Shown: positions 9,968 to 19,604, numbered from the stretch's first letter. The stretch: DNA of 64,000 nt from Gammaproteobacteria bacterium (GCA_029884165.1 JAOUIH010000006.1:16478-80477), one strand, 5' to 3'. Notes: generated by a model from the letters alone, not told the origin. Numbers and translations: made by a program.

Positions 9968-12900
9968 ATGACTGACGGTCAGGATCGAATCAACTCGGGC
10001 CCCGGCAAGAGCGAGCCGGAGTTCTTCACCGTGGGGCCGCCGCTGCATGCGGTGCGGCCCGGTTACGTGCGCCGCGCAGCCGACGACGCGCTGCACGCTA
10101 CGATCGCGAGCGGCAATTACGCGCAGGTTATCGCCCCGGAGCGGTCCGGCAAGACCAGCCTTATCTCGAGTGCGGCGGCCCGGCTGCAGAACAACGGCTA
10201 CCGGGTCGCCATACTCGATCTCGCGCAGATCACCGAACGCGACGGCGGCACCGACCCGGGGCGCTGGTATTACAGCGTGGCGTACCGCCTGCAGAGGCAG
10301 CTCCGGATCAAGGAAGACCTGCACACGTGGTGGCAGGACAAATCGATACTCAGTAACCGCCAGCGCCTCGTCGAGTTCTATGCAGAGATCCTTCTCGCGA
10401 ATACGCGCAAGCCGGTGGTCGTTTTCGTCGACGAGTTGCAGAGCGTCGAGGACCTGCCCTTCGCCCAGCACCTCCTGGCAAGCATTCGCGCAGCGCACAA
10501 CGCGCGCGCAACCGAGCCGGATTTTTCACGGCTCAGTTTCGTACTGTGCGGCGAGTGCGACCCGCAATCGCTGCTGGACGATCCCTCGTTGTCCCCATTC
10601 AGTATCGGGCAGCGGATCGAGCTGCCGGACTTTTCGCGCGCAGAAATCGAGATCTTCGCTACGGAACTGAACCTCCAGCCCCAGGAGGCGTCGATCGCGC
10701 TCGACCGAATATTTTACTGGACTGCGGGGCAGCCCTACCTGACCCAGAAACTCGCGCGCGCTGTATCGCGCGAGGAAGTCGCCGACGACGTCAGGGCACA
10801 CGTCGACCGTATTGCGGAGCAGCAGCTTGCAGGACGCAACGCGATCCAGAACGAGCCCCATATGGGCTATATCCACAGGCGTATCGTCGAGGATAAAAAG
10901 ACCTCGGAAGGCTGTCTGAACGCCTACGGTCGCATGCGCAAGGGTATCGAGGTCCCGTACGACGCGGAGTCTGCTCCGCAGCGCAAGCTGCTCGCCGTCG
11001 GGCTGACAGTCGTCGACTCCGAGGGCAAGCTCCGGTGTCGCAATCGCCTGTACAGAGCCGTATTCAGTGCACGCTGGGCGAATGAAAACCTGCCGCTGCA
11101 CTGGCGGGGGCCCGCCATCGCTGCCGGCCTCGTCTTCGTGCTGCTCGCCATCCCGTTTTGGTACACGCAGCTCCTGCCGCGTCCCTACATGCGAGTGCTG
11201 ACCTCGCCATCTGTCGAGCTTGCGGTCGTACGCGAGGCTTATACGAACCTGCGCTCGTTCCCTGGCCACGCGGCGACGGCGGACCGGCTGTACGCGACTT
11301 CACTCGGGCAGCGCGCGCACATGGCCTCCGACTCGGCGACCATCACGGAGATAGCGAACCATGCCGACTCCATCCCGGGGCGGGACGCGTTCGGGGACCA
11401 ACTTACGGCCGAATTCTGGGATGGCCGGGTCAGTGACGCGATGCGACGCGAGCGGAGAGACGAGGCGCTGGTCGGCGCGCTCGAGGCGCTCGTGCTGGCA
11501 ACGCCGGAACGTCGGCGAGTGGTAGGGTCCCTGATCGGCGACGACTATCCGCGGCTGATCGGCACGGTGCGGGGGCCGGAGGCCGAACGCCTGTTGTACA
11601 ACCCCGAGAACCACCTGCTGTCCATTATCACGGGCGCGCGCGTCGCCCAATGGGTGCAGGTCGGACAGTCGCTCGAGGAACGGCCGTCGTGGACAATCTC
11701 GGCGCTCGAGGTTACGCCGCTCCTGCGGCGCGTAGCCCTGGATCGGCAGGGAACCGTTACACGAATCGGGCTGCGTGTGAATGTCAGTCATGCTCGCCTG
11801 AACGACGTTCGGCTGCGGTTGATTGCCCCATCCGGGCGCACGGTGGAGCTGGAGTTCTCGCAGCCGAGTTCCGCCGCCAATGAGGAGATCCGTTTCAGCG
11901 GCGCTGCGCTCTCTGCGCTGCTCGGAGAAAGCCTCAACGGCACCTGGACCCTGAGCCTGCGCGACGAGGCGCCCGGCGTGGCCGGTCACCTGGTCAGCTG
12001 GAACCTGAGCCTGAATTCACAGGCGCTGGTCGAGAGTTTCGAGCGCGGGCTCGATATTCCGCAACCGGTCGAGCGGGAATCCGACGACGTCTGGTTCAGT
12101 CGAGACGGCAGGTATGCGATCGCGCGCGCGCTGCAGAGCGATAGTGCGCGCGTGTGGGACCTGGCATACGCGCAACCCACGCGCACGATCGCGGTGCCGG
12201 CCCGCGAGCAGGTCCTGGGTCTGGCGGCCAACTCCGGGTTCCTGGTCACGGTCGCCCAGAACGCCGTGCACCTCTGGGACGTAGGCACCGGCCGCCGGGT
12301 GCGCGAACTGGACGTCGGCGCCGCCCTCGACTTGCGGCTGACCGGTGACGGTCGCCAGCTGCTCGTGACCCGGGGGCGCGAGGGCGAAACAGCATTCGAG
12401 ATGTGGAGCCTCGATTCGGCGTCCATGGTTGCGGTCGTCGTCCTCGCAGGCGCGCCGGCGCTGGTTGCAGTCGATCGTGGCGGCAATCGACTGGCCGTCG
12501 CGGATTACGACCGCGCCGTTCGCGTCTGGAATTTCCGCAGTGGCGAGCTGTTGAAGCAGATAGCGCTGCATGCGCAGCCGAGTCGAGTCGAACTGTCGGC
12601 CGATGGCCAGGCGCTCGGCATCGTGCACGGCGAGCAGGGCGTCTCGATGTGGCGAACAGACCGAGACGATGCGCCGCTCGTCATGCAGCGCGCTCGCGAC
12701 ATCTGGCAGACAGCGTTTTCGCCCTCGGGCGACCTGTTCATCGCCGGCAGCGGTCGGCGCGGTTACCAGGTCTACCGGACCCTGGACGGCGCGGCGATCG
12801 GCCCCGCGCTCGGCGCGGGGCAGGTGCGGGATGCCCAGAGTCTGCTCGCCTTCAGCGGTGACGACCGCGCGGTGATCACCGCCGATGCCTCCGGCATGGC

Positions 12901-14005
12901 GCGCCTGTGGATAACGCCCCAGGCAGGCGCGGTCGGGGGACTACCGGGGCCCACGATGCCGCAGGACGGCCGCTGGCTGTGGCGCGAATCGGACGACCTG
13001 GTCGCGGCCGTGTCGCCGGCCGGCCAGCGCATCGCGATCGGCGACAAGGACGGGCATGTCCATATCGTGCGCGCCGACCCGAGCCAGCAGGAAGTTGCGG
13101 GGGTGTCCGACGAACTCGGTTTCCTGGGGCATCCCGGCGAAGTGCTGCAGCTCGCGTTCAGCCGCGACGGATCGCTGGTCGCCAGTGCCGGCGCCGATGG
13201 GACGATCCGCGTCTGGGACGCGGTCAGCGGCCTGCCGAGACCTTACCTGGCGAACATTTCCGCAAACGCCGTCGGTCGCATGAGTTTCTCGCCGACCGGC
13301 CGGCACCTCGCGATCCTCGGCGGCCAACGCGTCTGGATCCTGAATGTCGAAACGGGCGAAACCGTGGCGAGCGTGGAACTGGGCGAACTTCATGAAGATC
13401 TCGCATTCGCGGACGACGAAACGCTCTATCTCGCCGGCAGCGGCGGCACGTTGCGATCTCTGGTTTCGGATCGCCTCGCTCTGTGGAATCTGCGGGACGT
13501 GTGGCAGGGCCCGTCGCCGTTGCAGCGAATCCGCGTGTCGACGAGTCGGCACCTGATGGTGCTGGTAAGCTCGGATAACGTCGCGCAGGTATTCGACATC
13601 CGCAACGGGACGATCGGATCGATCAAACTGGATCTCCCCGACGCCGTATCCGATATCGTGTTCAGCCCGTCAGGCTCGCACGTGCTGTTCCGCACGTCGC
13701 GGTGGATTCATCGCGCCGACCTGTCGCGCGCCGGGCTCGCCTGGCACAGCGCGGTGCGCGCACCGCAGTCGCTGCCGGGTTCGCGCATGGCATTCGACGC
13801 GTCGGAAGTGCCGGCCGCACACGCCGAGGCAGCAGCGTCGGTTGCTGACCAGCGCGTGCTGCTGTTGACGCGCGACTCCGGCTACGCGGAAATCGCCGAG
13901 CTCGATTTCGATTACCGGAGCGGCGCGCTCGTATTCGGTGAGCGTGCGGAGCTGCTGGAGCTGTGGCGCCGCAAGCTCGGCATTGCCGAGGGGGTGCAGC
14001 CCTAG
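9968..14005 (+). CDS. AAA-like ATPase / TM / P-domain / WD40 protein
   Basis: A 1345-aa multidomain protein. Residues about 20-370 form an AAA-like (AAA_35-type) ATPase domain with GPPLHAVRPGYVRRAADD, a P-loop of the form APERSGKTS (56-64) and a Walker B VVVFVDELQ (about 148-156). A single membrane segment follows at about 377-402 (AIAAGLVFVLLAIPFWYTQL). Residues about 577-684 look like a proprotein-convertase P domain (ITRIGLRVNVSHARLNDVRL ... LNGTWTLSLRDEAPG). The remainder consists of degenerate WD40 repeats (SPSGDLFIAGSG, SRDGSLVASAGADGTIRVWD, SPTGRHLAILGG). The ATG at 9968 was chosen because the P-loop domain begins shortly after it. Its stop overlaps that of the next gene. The role is unknown; sensing or signalling at the membrane is inferred from architecture. 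Confidence 0.85.
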   Translation: MTDGQDRINSGPGKSEPEFFTVGPPLHAVRPGYVRRAADDALHATIASGNYAQVIAPERSGKTSLISSAAARLQNNGYRVAILDLAQITERDGGTDPGRWYYSVAYRLQRQLRIKEDLHTWWQDKSILSNRQRLVEFYAEILLANTRKPVVVFVDELQSVEDLPFAQHLLASIRAAHNARATEPDFSRLSFVLCGECDPQSLLDDPSLSPFSIGQRIELPDFSRAEIEIFATELNLQPQEASIALDRIFYWTAGQPYLTQKLARAVSREEVADDVRAHVDRIAEQQLAGRNAIQNEPHMGYIHRRIVEDKKTSEGCLNAYGRMRKGIEVPYDAESAPQRKLLAVGLTVVDSEGKLRCRNRLYRAVFSARWANENLPLHWRGPAIAAGLVFVLLAIPFWYTQLLPRPYMRVLTSPSVELAVVREAYTNLRSFPGHAATADRLYATSLGQRAHMASDSATITEIANHADSIPGRDAFGDQLTAEFWDGRVSDAMRRERRDEALVGALEALVLATPERRRVVGSLIGDDYPRLIGTVRGPEAERLLYNPENHLLSIITGARVAQWVQVGQSLEERPSWTISALEVTPLLRRVALDRQGTVTRIGLRVNVSHARLNDVRLRLIAPSGRTVELEFSQPSSAANEEIRFSGAALSALLGESLNGTWTLSLRDEAPGVAGHLVSWNLSLNSQALVESFERGLDIPQPVERESDDVWFSRDGRYAIARALQSDSARVWDLAYAQPTRTIAVPAREQVLGLAANSGFLVTVAQNAVHLWDVGTGRRVRELDVGAALDLRLTGDGRQLLVTRGREGETAFEMWSLDSASMVAVVVLAGAPALVAVDRGGNRLAVADYDRAVRVWNFRSGELLKQIALHAQPSRVELSADGQALGIVHGEQGVSMWRTDRDDAPLVMQRARDIWQTAFSPSGDLFIAGSGRRGYQVYRTLDGAAIGPALGAGQVRDAQSLLAFSGDDRAVITADASGMARLWITPQAGAVGGLPGPTMPQDGRWLWRESDDLVAAVSPAGQRIAIGDKDGHVHIVRADPSQQEVAGVSDELGFLGHPGEVLQLAFSRDGSLVASAGADGTIRVWDAVSGLPRPYLANISANAVGRMSFSPTGRHLAILGGQRVWILNVETGETVASVELGELHEDLAFADDETLYLAGSGGTLRSLVSDRLALWNLRDVWQGPSPLQRIRVSTSRHLMVLVSSDNVAQVFDIRNGTIGSIKLDLPDAVSDIVFSPSGSHVLFRTSRWIHRADLSRAGLAWHSAVRAPQSLPGSRMAFDASEVPAAHAEAAASVADQRVLLLTRDSGYAEIAELDFDYRSGALVFGERAELLELWRRKLGIAEGVQP

Positions 14006-15885
14006 CGGCTGTTGCCGCGCAACGTGCGAACCAGGAGTTCGAGCCTGGCCGCCGTGATTTCCTCTGCCGGTACCGGCTCGCCGATGCGCACGTCGACGCG
14101 CGCGAACAACTTGCCCGGTACCTTCCGGAGCCCGCCGCCGCTCTGGCGGCTGAACCAGCTTCCCCAGAGTCCGGCCAGTGCGACCGGGACGACTGGCACG
14201 GCACGCCGTTCGATGATGCGTTCGATGCCCTGCCGGAACGGCTGAATCTCGCCGTCGCGCGTGATGCCGCCCTCGGGGAAGATGCAAACGACGTTGCCGG
14301 CATCCAGTTCCGCTTCGATCCTGTCGAAGGCCTCGTTGAGCAGTGCTTCGTTTTCGCGCGCCGATGCAATCGGGATCGCCTTCGCGTCCCGAAACAGGAA
14401 TCGGAGCAGCGGGATCTGGAAAATCCTGTAATACATGACGAAGCGAATCGGGCGATGGACAGAGCCACCCAGGACGAGCGCGTCAACGAAGCTGACGTGA
14501 TTGCAGACCATCACGGCGGGTCCATGCCGCGGGATGTTTTCCTCGCCCCGGACTCGTATCCGGTACAGCAGATTCACCAGTACCCAGGCGAGAAATCGCA
14601 TCAGGAACTCGGGCAGCAGGCTGTAGATATATACGGCGACCACGACATTGAGCACGGCGAGCACGAGGAACAGCTGGGGGATCGACAGGCCGGCTGCCAG
14701 CAGGGTGATGACCATGACCGATGCCGTGACCATGAACAGCGCATTCAGAATATTGTTCGCGGCAATGATGCGTGACAGGTGCTGCCGGTCCGCGCGTTGC
14801 TGGACCATTGCATACAGGGGCACGCTGTAAAAGCCGCCGAAGGCGCCGATGAGTGCGATGTCCAGCATCACGCGCAGGCTGCCGGGTCGCACGATGAACT
14901 CGCTCACGGTCGATACGCTGTCGAGGCTCGGCGTCGGCGCCGCAAGATACAGGTCCATGGCAAACAGGCTCAGTCCGATAGAACCGAAAGGCACGAGTCC
15001 GAGTTCGATCCGGCGCCCCGACAGGCGCTCGCAGAGGAGCGAGCCGATGCCGACGCCGATCGCGAATACGACCAGCAGAACGGTGGTCACGGTCTCGTCG
15101 CCGTTCAGGATCACGAGCGTATAGGCCGGCAGCTGTAGCGTGATCGCCGAGCCGAAGAACCAGAACCACGAAATTCCGAGGATCGACAGGAATACGCTGC
15201 GGTTTTCGCGCGCATAACCGACGATGTGCCAGGTCTCCGACCACGGATTCCAGTTGATGCGGAGGCCGGGATCGACGGCTCGGGTCAGCGGCACCTGCCT
15301 GCTCGCGAGATAGCCGCAGCACGCGATCGCGACCAGCGATCCCGCCAGCACGGCCGGTCCCGAGTGCGGTACCGCCACCACCACGCCGCCGACGATCAGT
15401 CCCAGCATGATCGCGACGTAGGTGCCGGACTCGACGAGCGCATTGCCGCCGACGAGTTCGTCGACGTCGAGCTGCTGCGGGAGGTAGGCGTACTTCACCG
15501 GGCCGAACATCGTCGACTGGCAGCCCATCAGGAACAGCACCAACAGCAGCAGAACATACTGGCTGGAGAGCAGTGCAACAGCCGCGATGAGCATCAGCGC
15601 AATTTCCAGCAGCTTGACGGCACGTATCAGCCGCGACTTCTCGTACTTGTCGGCCAGCTGCCCCGCAGTCGCCGAGAACAGGAAAAACGGCAGTATGAAC
15701 AGGGCGCCGGCGACATTCGCAAGCTGGCTCGCATTCATGCCGGCTACCAGCGTTCCCTGGAAGGTCACGAGAATGACGAGCCCGTTGCGGAACACGTTGT
15801 CGTTGAAGGCCCCGAGAAACTGGGTCACGAAGAACGGCGCGAAACGGCGTTGCCGGAGCAGTGTAAATTGGCTCGAGTCGGACAA
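14002..15885 (-). CDS. MFS transporter fused to PlsC-type acyltransferase
   Basis: 627 aa. About 400 residues form an MFS-type transporter similar to the lysophospholipid flippase LplT (FLGAFNDNVFRNGLVIL at the N-terminus, about 12 hydrophobic segments). They are followed by a 1-acyl-glycerophosphate acyltransferase domain with NHVSFVDALVLGG (H-x4-D) and FPEGGITRDG. This suggests import and re-acylation of lysophospholipids at the inner membrane. Full-length Aas-type fusions also carry an AMP-binding acyl-ACP synthetase, which is absent here. I prefer the TTG at 15885, 7 bases after GAAAGG; another TTG at 15918 is in frame but has no well-placed RBS. The stop codon shares three bases with the AAA/WD40 gene stop. 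Confidence 0.88.
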   Translation of the reverse strand: MSDSSQFTLLRQRRFAPFFVTQFLGAFNDNVFRNGLVILVTFQGTLVAGMNASQLANVAGALFILPFFLFSATAGQLADKYEKSRLIRAVKLLEIALMLIAAVALLSSQYVLLLLVLFLMGCQSTMFGPVKYAYLPQQLDVDELVGGNALVESGTYVAIMLGLIVGGVVVAVPHSGPAVLAGSLVAIACCGYLASRQVPLTRAVDPGLRINWNPWSETWHIVGYARENRSVFLSILGISWFWFFGSAITLQLPAYTLVILNGDETVTTVLLVVFAIGVGIGSLLCERLSGRRIELGLVPFGSIGLSLFAMDLYLAAPTPSLDSVSTVSEFIVRPGSLRVMLDIALIGAFGGFYSVPLYAMVQQRADRQHLSRIIAANNILNALFMVTASVMVITLLAAGLSIPQLFLVLAVLNVVVAVYIYSLLPEFLMRFLAWVLVNLLYRIRVRGEENIPRHGPAVMVCNHVSFVDALVLGGSVHRPIRFVMYYRIFQIPLLRFLFRDAKAIPIASARENEALLNEAFDRIEAELDAGNVVCIFPEGGITRDGEIQPFRQGIERIIERRAVPVVPVALAGLWGSWFSRQSGGGLRKVPGKLFARVDVRIGEPVPAEEITAARLELLVRTLRGNSR

Positions 15886-16059
15886 GGCCGCGCCTTTCTG
15901 AGACCGGGGCGGGCTCAATATAACAAATGCGCCTGCCGGCCTCGCCGGCCCGGAGAACTGCGAACTGGTCCATATCCGGATTTATGTCCAGTGGTATTAT
16001 CGCGAACGTGGAGTTTGGGCTGACGCCTCGCTTGGGTGTTCGCAACTCACTGATTAATC

Positions 16060-16614
16060 ATGAAAAATAGACGCCCGATCATCGTGCTCGGCGCCTGCGG
16101 CCTGCTGGCCGCCTGTGCCAGGGAGCAGCCGCCGCCGACCGTGGCGGAATTCATGGAGGACCCGATCCTGCTCGAGGCCGCCATGGTCCGCTGCGGGCAG
16201 AACCGGTCGTCGACCAAGTACGAGCCCGAATGCGTCAACGCACGCGACGCCGTCAACCGGTTCGCACGCGCGGAGGAGGAGAAGCGCCGCGCGGAGTTCG
16301 AGGCCGAATCCGAGCGCAAACGACGTACATTGCGGCGTACCCAGGAGGCGGCGGCGGAGGCACGCCGGCGTGCCGAGGAAGCCGAACGCCTGCGCCAGGA
16401 GCAGGACTACCTGCTGCAGTTTGGCACCGAACCCGGCGCAGAGCGCCCCGCGCCGACCAGCCCGACAGACGCTGCGCCGGCCGTGCCGAGCGCCGAGCCG
16501 CCACTACAGACCGGGGCGACCGCCCCCGGCGCCACGCCGGCCGCCGGGGAAGGCCAGGACCTGCAATCGATACGGGACGAACTGCAGCGCCGGCAGGAAA
16601 GCGATCCGCGCTAG
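16060..16614 (+). CDS. EexN-like lipoprotein
   Basis: A 184-aa lipoprotein: signal peptide with lipobox LLAAC (Cys about residue 20), then VAEFMEDPILLEAAMVRC(G) and CVNARDAVNRF, the pattern of EexN-family lipoproteins (PTVxEFMxDPxLLxxxxxRC). A highly charged coiled coil rich in Arg and Glu follows (residues about 68-125), then a low-complexity Pro/Ala tail. EexN proteins act in entry exclusion of conjugative plasmids, but chromosomal relatives without transfer genes are common and no transfer genes lie nearby. The function here is therefore open. Confidence 0.75.
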   Translation: MKNRRPIIVLGACGLLAACAREQPPPTVAEFMEDPILLEAAMVRCGQNRSSTKYEPECVNARDAVNRFARAEEEKRRAEFEAESERKRRTLRRTQEAAAEARRRAEEAERLRQEQDYLLQFGTEPGAERPAPTSPTDAAPAVPSAEPPLQTGATAPGATPAAGEGQDLQSIRDELQRRQESDPR

Positions 16615-16632
16615 CGAGATCTCGCGGCGCCT

Positions 16633-16648
16633 GAGCCCGCCCGGGCTC
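16633..16648. terminator. GC hairpin between convergent genes
   Basis: GAGCCCG-CC-CGGGCTC forms a 7-bp perfect stem with a 2-base loop in the 61-base gap between the EexN-like lipoprotein and the SYLF gene. A second copy of CCCGGGCTC follows at about 16667. There is no T-run, so intrinsic termination is uncertain. Confidence 0.35.
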
Positions 16649-16675
16649 GCCTCCGCGAGGTCGCCCGGGCTCGGC

Positions 16676-17503
16676 TTACCGGTACTGCTGTGCGACCCCG
16701 TCGTCTCCGTACTGCGCGTCCGGGTCACCGACTGCGAACGTGCGGACTTTCGGCTTCGGTTCCGGGGCGGCCGGCTGCGACGCCGCCGCAATGCCGGTAT
16801 CCATTCCCGGCTGCGTCGGCAGCCGCGCGGTCTGGGCCGTCAGCAATTGCACGAAATTGTTCGCTGCGACCGGGGCCATGTTGCCGGAACTCGCGAAGAT
16901 CCGTTCGGGCGTGACGCTGGAGGAGCCGTAGAACGCGGCATTGCTCTGCCGGTCCATCGTAATGCCGGATCCCTCGAGTGCGACGCCAGCGAACAGTCCG
17001 CGATTGCGGGAATACGAATACACCTCGGCCTTGAATTCGACGTCGGTCGCGAGCCCGGTCTGGCGCCCGACCGGACCGGCGGCGATCGATGCGTCTGCGC
17101 CGAGCGTCAGCTTGCCGTTCTGGATGTCCTCGACGCCCTTGCGGGTCTTGAACACCAGGATCACGTCGGATGACTGCGCGCCGGCCTGCCATCCCAGGCT
17201 GCCGCCCGTCAACGTCACGAAAGCCGGGTTGCTCCACGAGTTGTCGGGCTGGCGCACGACGAGGATGCCCTTGCCGCGCCTTGCGCCCAGCACGAATCCG
17301 ACCTTGACCACATTCGGGACTACCGCCACGGCGTAGGCCCTGGCCAGCAGTGCCGGCGGAATCGACTGCTCCGGAATGCGCAGGAACTGGTCGAGCACAT
17401 CCGTTGCGTCCGCGACGCGTTTTTCTTCCGTGGTGGCCGCGGCGGCCGGCAGAGCCAGCGCGACCAGGGATATGATTAACAGGGAATGCAGGCGTATGCG
17501 CAT
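16676..17503 (-). CDS. exported SYLF/Ysc84-family lipid-binding protein
   Basis: 275 aa with a clear signal peptide (MRIRLHSLLIISLVALALPA). The SYLF domain runs from about residue 30 to 230, with IPPALLARAYAVAVVPNVVKVGFVLGARRGKG, a GGSLGWQAGAQSSDVILVF motif and a GRQTGLATDVEFKAEVYSYS region. SYLF domains bind phosphoinositides in eukaryotes; bacterial homologues are periplasmic or surface proteins of unclear role. The C-terminal 50 residues are a Pro/Ala-rich tail. I chose ATG 17503, the start giving the compact signal peptide, with GGAC upstream. It is transcribed alone and converges with the lipoprotein gene. Confidence 0.85.
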   Translation of the reverse strand: MRIRLHSLLIISLVALALPAAAATTEEKRVADATDVLDQFLRIPEQSIPPALLARAYAVAVVPNVVKVGFVLGARRGKGILVVRQPDNSWSNPAFVTLTGGSLGWQAGAQSSDVILVFKTRKGVEDIQNGKLTLGADASIAAGPVGRQTGLATDVEFKAEVYSYSRNRGLFAGVALEGSGITMDRQSNAAFYGSSSVTPERIFASSGNMAPVAANNFVQLLTAQTARLPTQPGMDTGIAAASQPAAPEPKPKVRTFAVGDPDAQYGDDGVAQQYR

Positions 17504-17644
17504 AATGATCGTCCGCTGTGTGAACATGAATGGCACCCGAAGCGCAGCCCAAGCGCGCCGCTATCGTCTTGTATTCAGATCCTGATCGCGGCCGGGAGTT
17601 CCTCTGGACCCGGATGATACTCCATATGCGGAGGACGCTCACCG

Positions 17645-19558
17645 TCAGGCGGAACCGGGCATAGCCTCCAGGATCGGCGGCAGCGGGCACTCCAGCGATA
17701 CGCAGACAGTACGCAGCATCTCCGCCTCGCGCGCATTGACCTCCCCGTCGTGCAGGACGGTTGCGGTCGCGGCCTCGAGCAGCGTCTTCATCGCGGCGGG
17801 CGACATGCGTACCAGCACGTCGAGGCAGCGATCGAAGTCCGCGACGCTCGCATGCGCGACGGCATTCAGTGTCTCGGATTCCGCCCACTGCCCGAAGCGA
17901 TCGATGCCGGCGCGAAAGGCCTCGCGGCGGGATGCCTCGCCGCCATGACCGCGGAGCGCGAGCTGGCCGAGCAGCGTGACCGCGGCCCGGCGAAGCTCGT
18001 CACGGCCCGGCCTGCCGCGGCGCGTTCGATGGCCCGGCGCGGCGGACTGGCCGAGACTCGTCGACAGGATCCGGAAGAAACAGTACTCCTCGAAGTCGAC
18101 TTCGCCATCCATGTCGATGAGGCGCTGCGCGAGATCGAGCAGGAACTCGAGATGCTGAGCGGGCATGCGTTTGAGGGCCGGGAACGAGATCTCGAGCAAC
18201 GGCAGGCGGAAGTGCGCTCCGAGTTTCGCGACCTGCGCGTGATAGCGTTGCAGCATCGCGGTTCGTTCCGGGCCGAGTTGCTGCCGTAGCAGCTCGAACT
18301 GTCGCGCCGGCTCCGTTATGCCGGCGAGCAGCAAAGCCAGGGCCAGGAGGTAGGCTTGCGACGGCGAGTGGGCGGCGTCGCTTATGGTCATCGGCACGGC
18401 ACGCCTCAGGCGCGTCGCGAAATCGACGTGTGCGGCGCCCGGCCGTCCGACCGACGCGGCGAGTGCGGCCGGTGCAACCGCGACTGAACCGGCAAAGGCC
18501 GAGAAGGGGGCGGCCGCATCGGCATCGTCGCCGGCGGCGGGCTCGCGGTCACGCAGGTGGATGACGGGGTACTGTGAGTCATCGAAGCCGGGCTCGAGCT
18601 TCCGGATCCGGTCGGTCAGCGGCGGGTGCGTCGCAAACAGCGACGCGAAGCGGGCACCCCGCGCGATCAGCATGTGACTGACTTCTTCAGGATCGGCTGC
18701 CCGGAAATACGACCCCGCTTCGTATCCCCCGATCTTCTTCAATGCGCCCGCGATGCCGTCCGTCTGCCGCGTGAACTGCACCGCGGACGCGTCGGCAAGG
18801 TATTCGCGCTGCCTCGACACGGCGGCCTTGACCACGCGGGCGACGAACACGCCAATCCAGCCGAGGATGGCGAAGCCGAGACCGATCAGGATGATGCCGC
18901 CGGCATTCTTGCCGCCGCGGCGCGAGGAGACCAGGTTCGACGTCCGGGTATTGCGGAGTATCGTCCGGCCGATCATGCCGATTACCATGATGCCGAACAG
19001 CACGCCCATCATGCGGATATTGAGCCGCATGTCCCCATTCAGGATGTGGCTGAATTCGTGCGCAATGACGCCCTGCAGCTCGTCGCGGTCGAGGAGTTCG
19101 AGTGTGCCGCGAGTCACTGCGACGGCCGCATCGCCCGGCGCGTATCCTGCCGCGAACGCATTGATGCCCGGCTCCTGCTCGAGCACGAAGATATCCGGCA
19201 CCGGCACTCCGGAGGCTATGGCCATTTCCTCGACGACGTTGCGCAGCCGCTGCCGCAGGGGGTCCTGCACGTCGGCAGAGACGAGCGTACCGCCGAGATC
19301 GGTCGCAACGCGGCTGCCGCCGGCCGACAGTCGTGCCGTTTTGAAAAGCGTCGAACCGACGATCAGCAGCGTGGCAGCGGCGGCAGTCCAGAGCAGCAGT
19401 GCCGGATGCGGCGGAGTACCGACCTCACCGACGGTGTAGAACGCGCCGGCAACGACCAGCGTTACGCCGGCGACGATCAGCACCGTGGCGGCAAGATACA
19501 CGACCACCAGCCAGCGCGTAGCGCGCCTGGCCTTGTCCTGGGCGTCGAAGAAATTCAC
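17645..19558 (-). CDS. HtpX-like M48 membrane metalloprotease with C-terminal TerB-like region
   Basis: 637 aa. Two N-terminal membrane segments (about 15-42 and 55-75) precede the zinc-protease domain with HEFSH at 167-171 and the third ligand in REYLADASAV. Two further membrane segments lie between them (ILIGLGFAILGWIGVFVARV). The last 250 residues contain two acidic helical segments, DMDGEVDFEEYCFF and LHDGEVNAREAEMLRTV, that resemble TerB/tellurite-type helices. The GTG at 19558 follows AGGTGGCGCCC, a good RBS. It lies 46 bases after lemA, the usual lemA-M48 pairing in membrane quality control. Substrates are unknown. Confidence 0.88.
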   Translation of the reverse strand: MNFFDAQDKARRATRWLVVVYLAATVLIVAGVTLVVAGAFYTVGEVGTPPHPALLLWTAAAATLLIVGSTLFKTARLSAGGSRVATDLGGTLVSADVQDPLRQRLRNVVEEMAIASGVPVPDIFVLEQEPGINAFAAGYAPGDAAVAVTRGTLELLDRDELQGVIAHEFSHILNGDMRLNIRMMGVLFGIMVIGMIGRTILRNTRTSNLVSSRRGGKNAGGIILIGLGFAILGWIGVFVARVVKAAVSRQREYLADASAVQFTRQTDGIAGALKKIGGYEAGSYFRAADPEEVSHMLIARGARFASLFATHPPLTDRIRKLEPGFDDSQYPVIHLRDREPAAGDDADAAAPFSAFAGSVAVAPAALAASVGRPGAAHVDFATRLRRAVPMTISDAAHSPSQAYLLALALLLAGITEPARQFELLRQQLGPERTAMLQRYHAQVAKLGAHFRLPLLEISFPALKRMPAQHLEFLLDLAQRLIDMDGEVDFEEYCFFRILSTSLGQSAAPGHRTRRGRPGRDELRRAAVTLLGQLALRGHGGEASRREAFRAGIDRFGQWAESETLNAVAHASVADFDRCLDVLVRMSPAAMKTLLEAATATVLHDGEVNAREAEMLRTVCVSLECPLPPILEAMPGSA

Positions 19559-19604
19559 GGGCGCCACCTGCGACGGGCGGGTAATCCCGCCCGTCTCGGC
19601 CGGT

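Noticed and set aside
16060..16614. EexN-like lipoprotein as evidence for a conjugative element
   Set aside because: No tra, vir or relaxase genes occur in the window, and chromosomal EexN-like lipoproteins without transfer functions are common.
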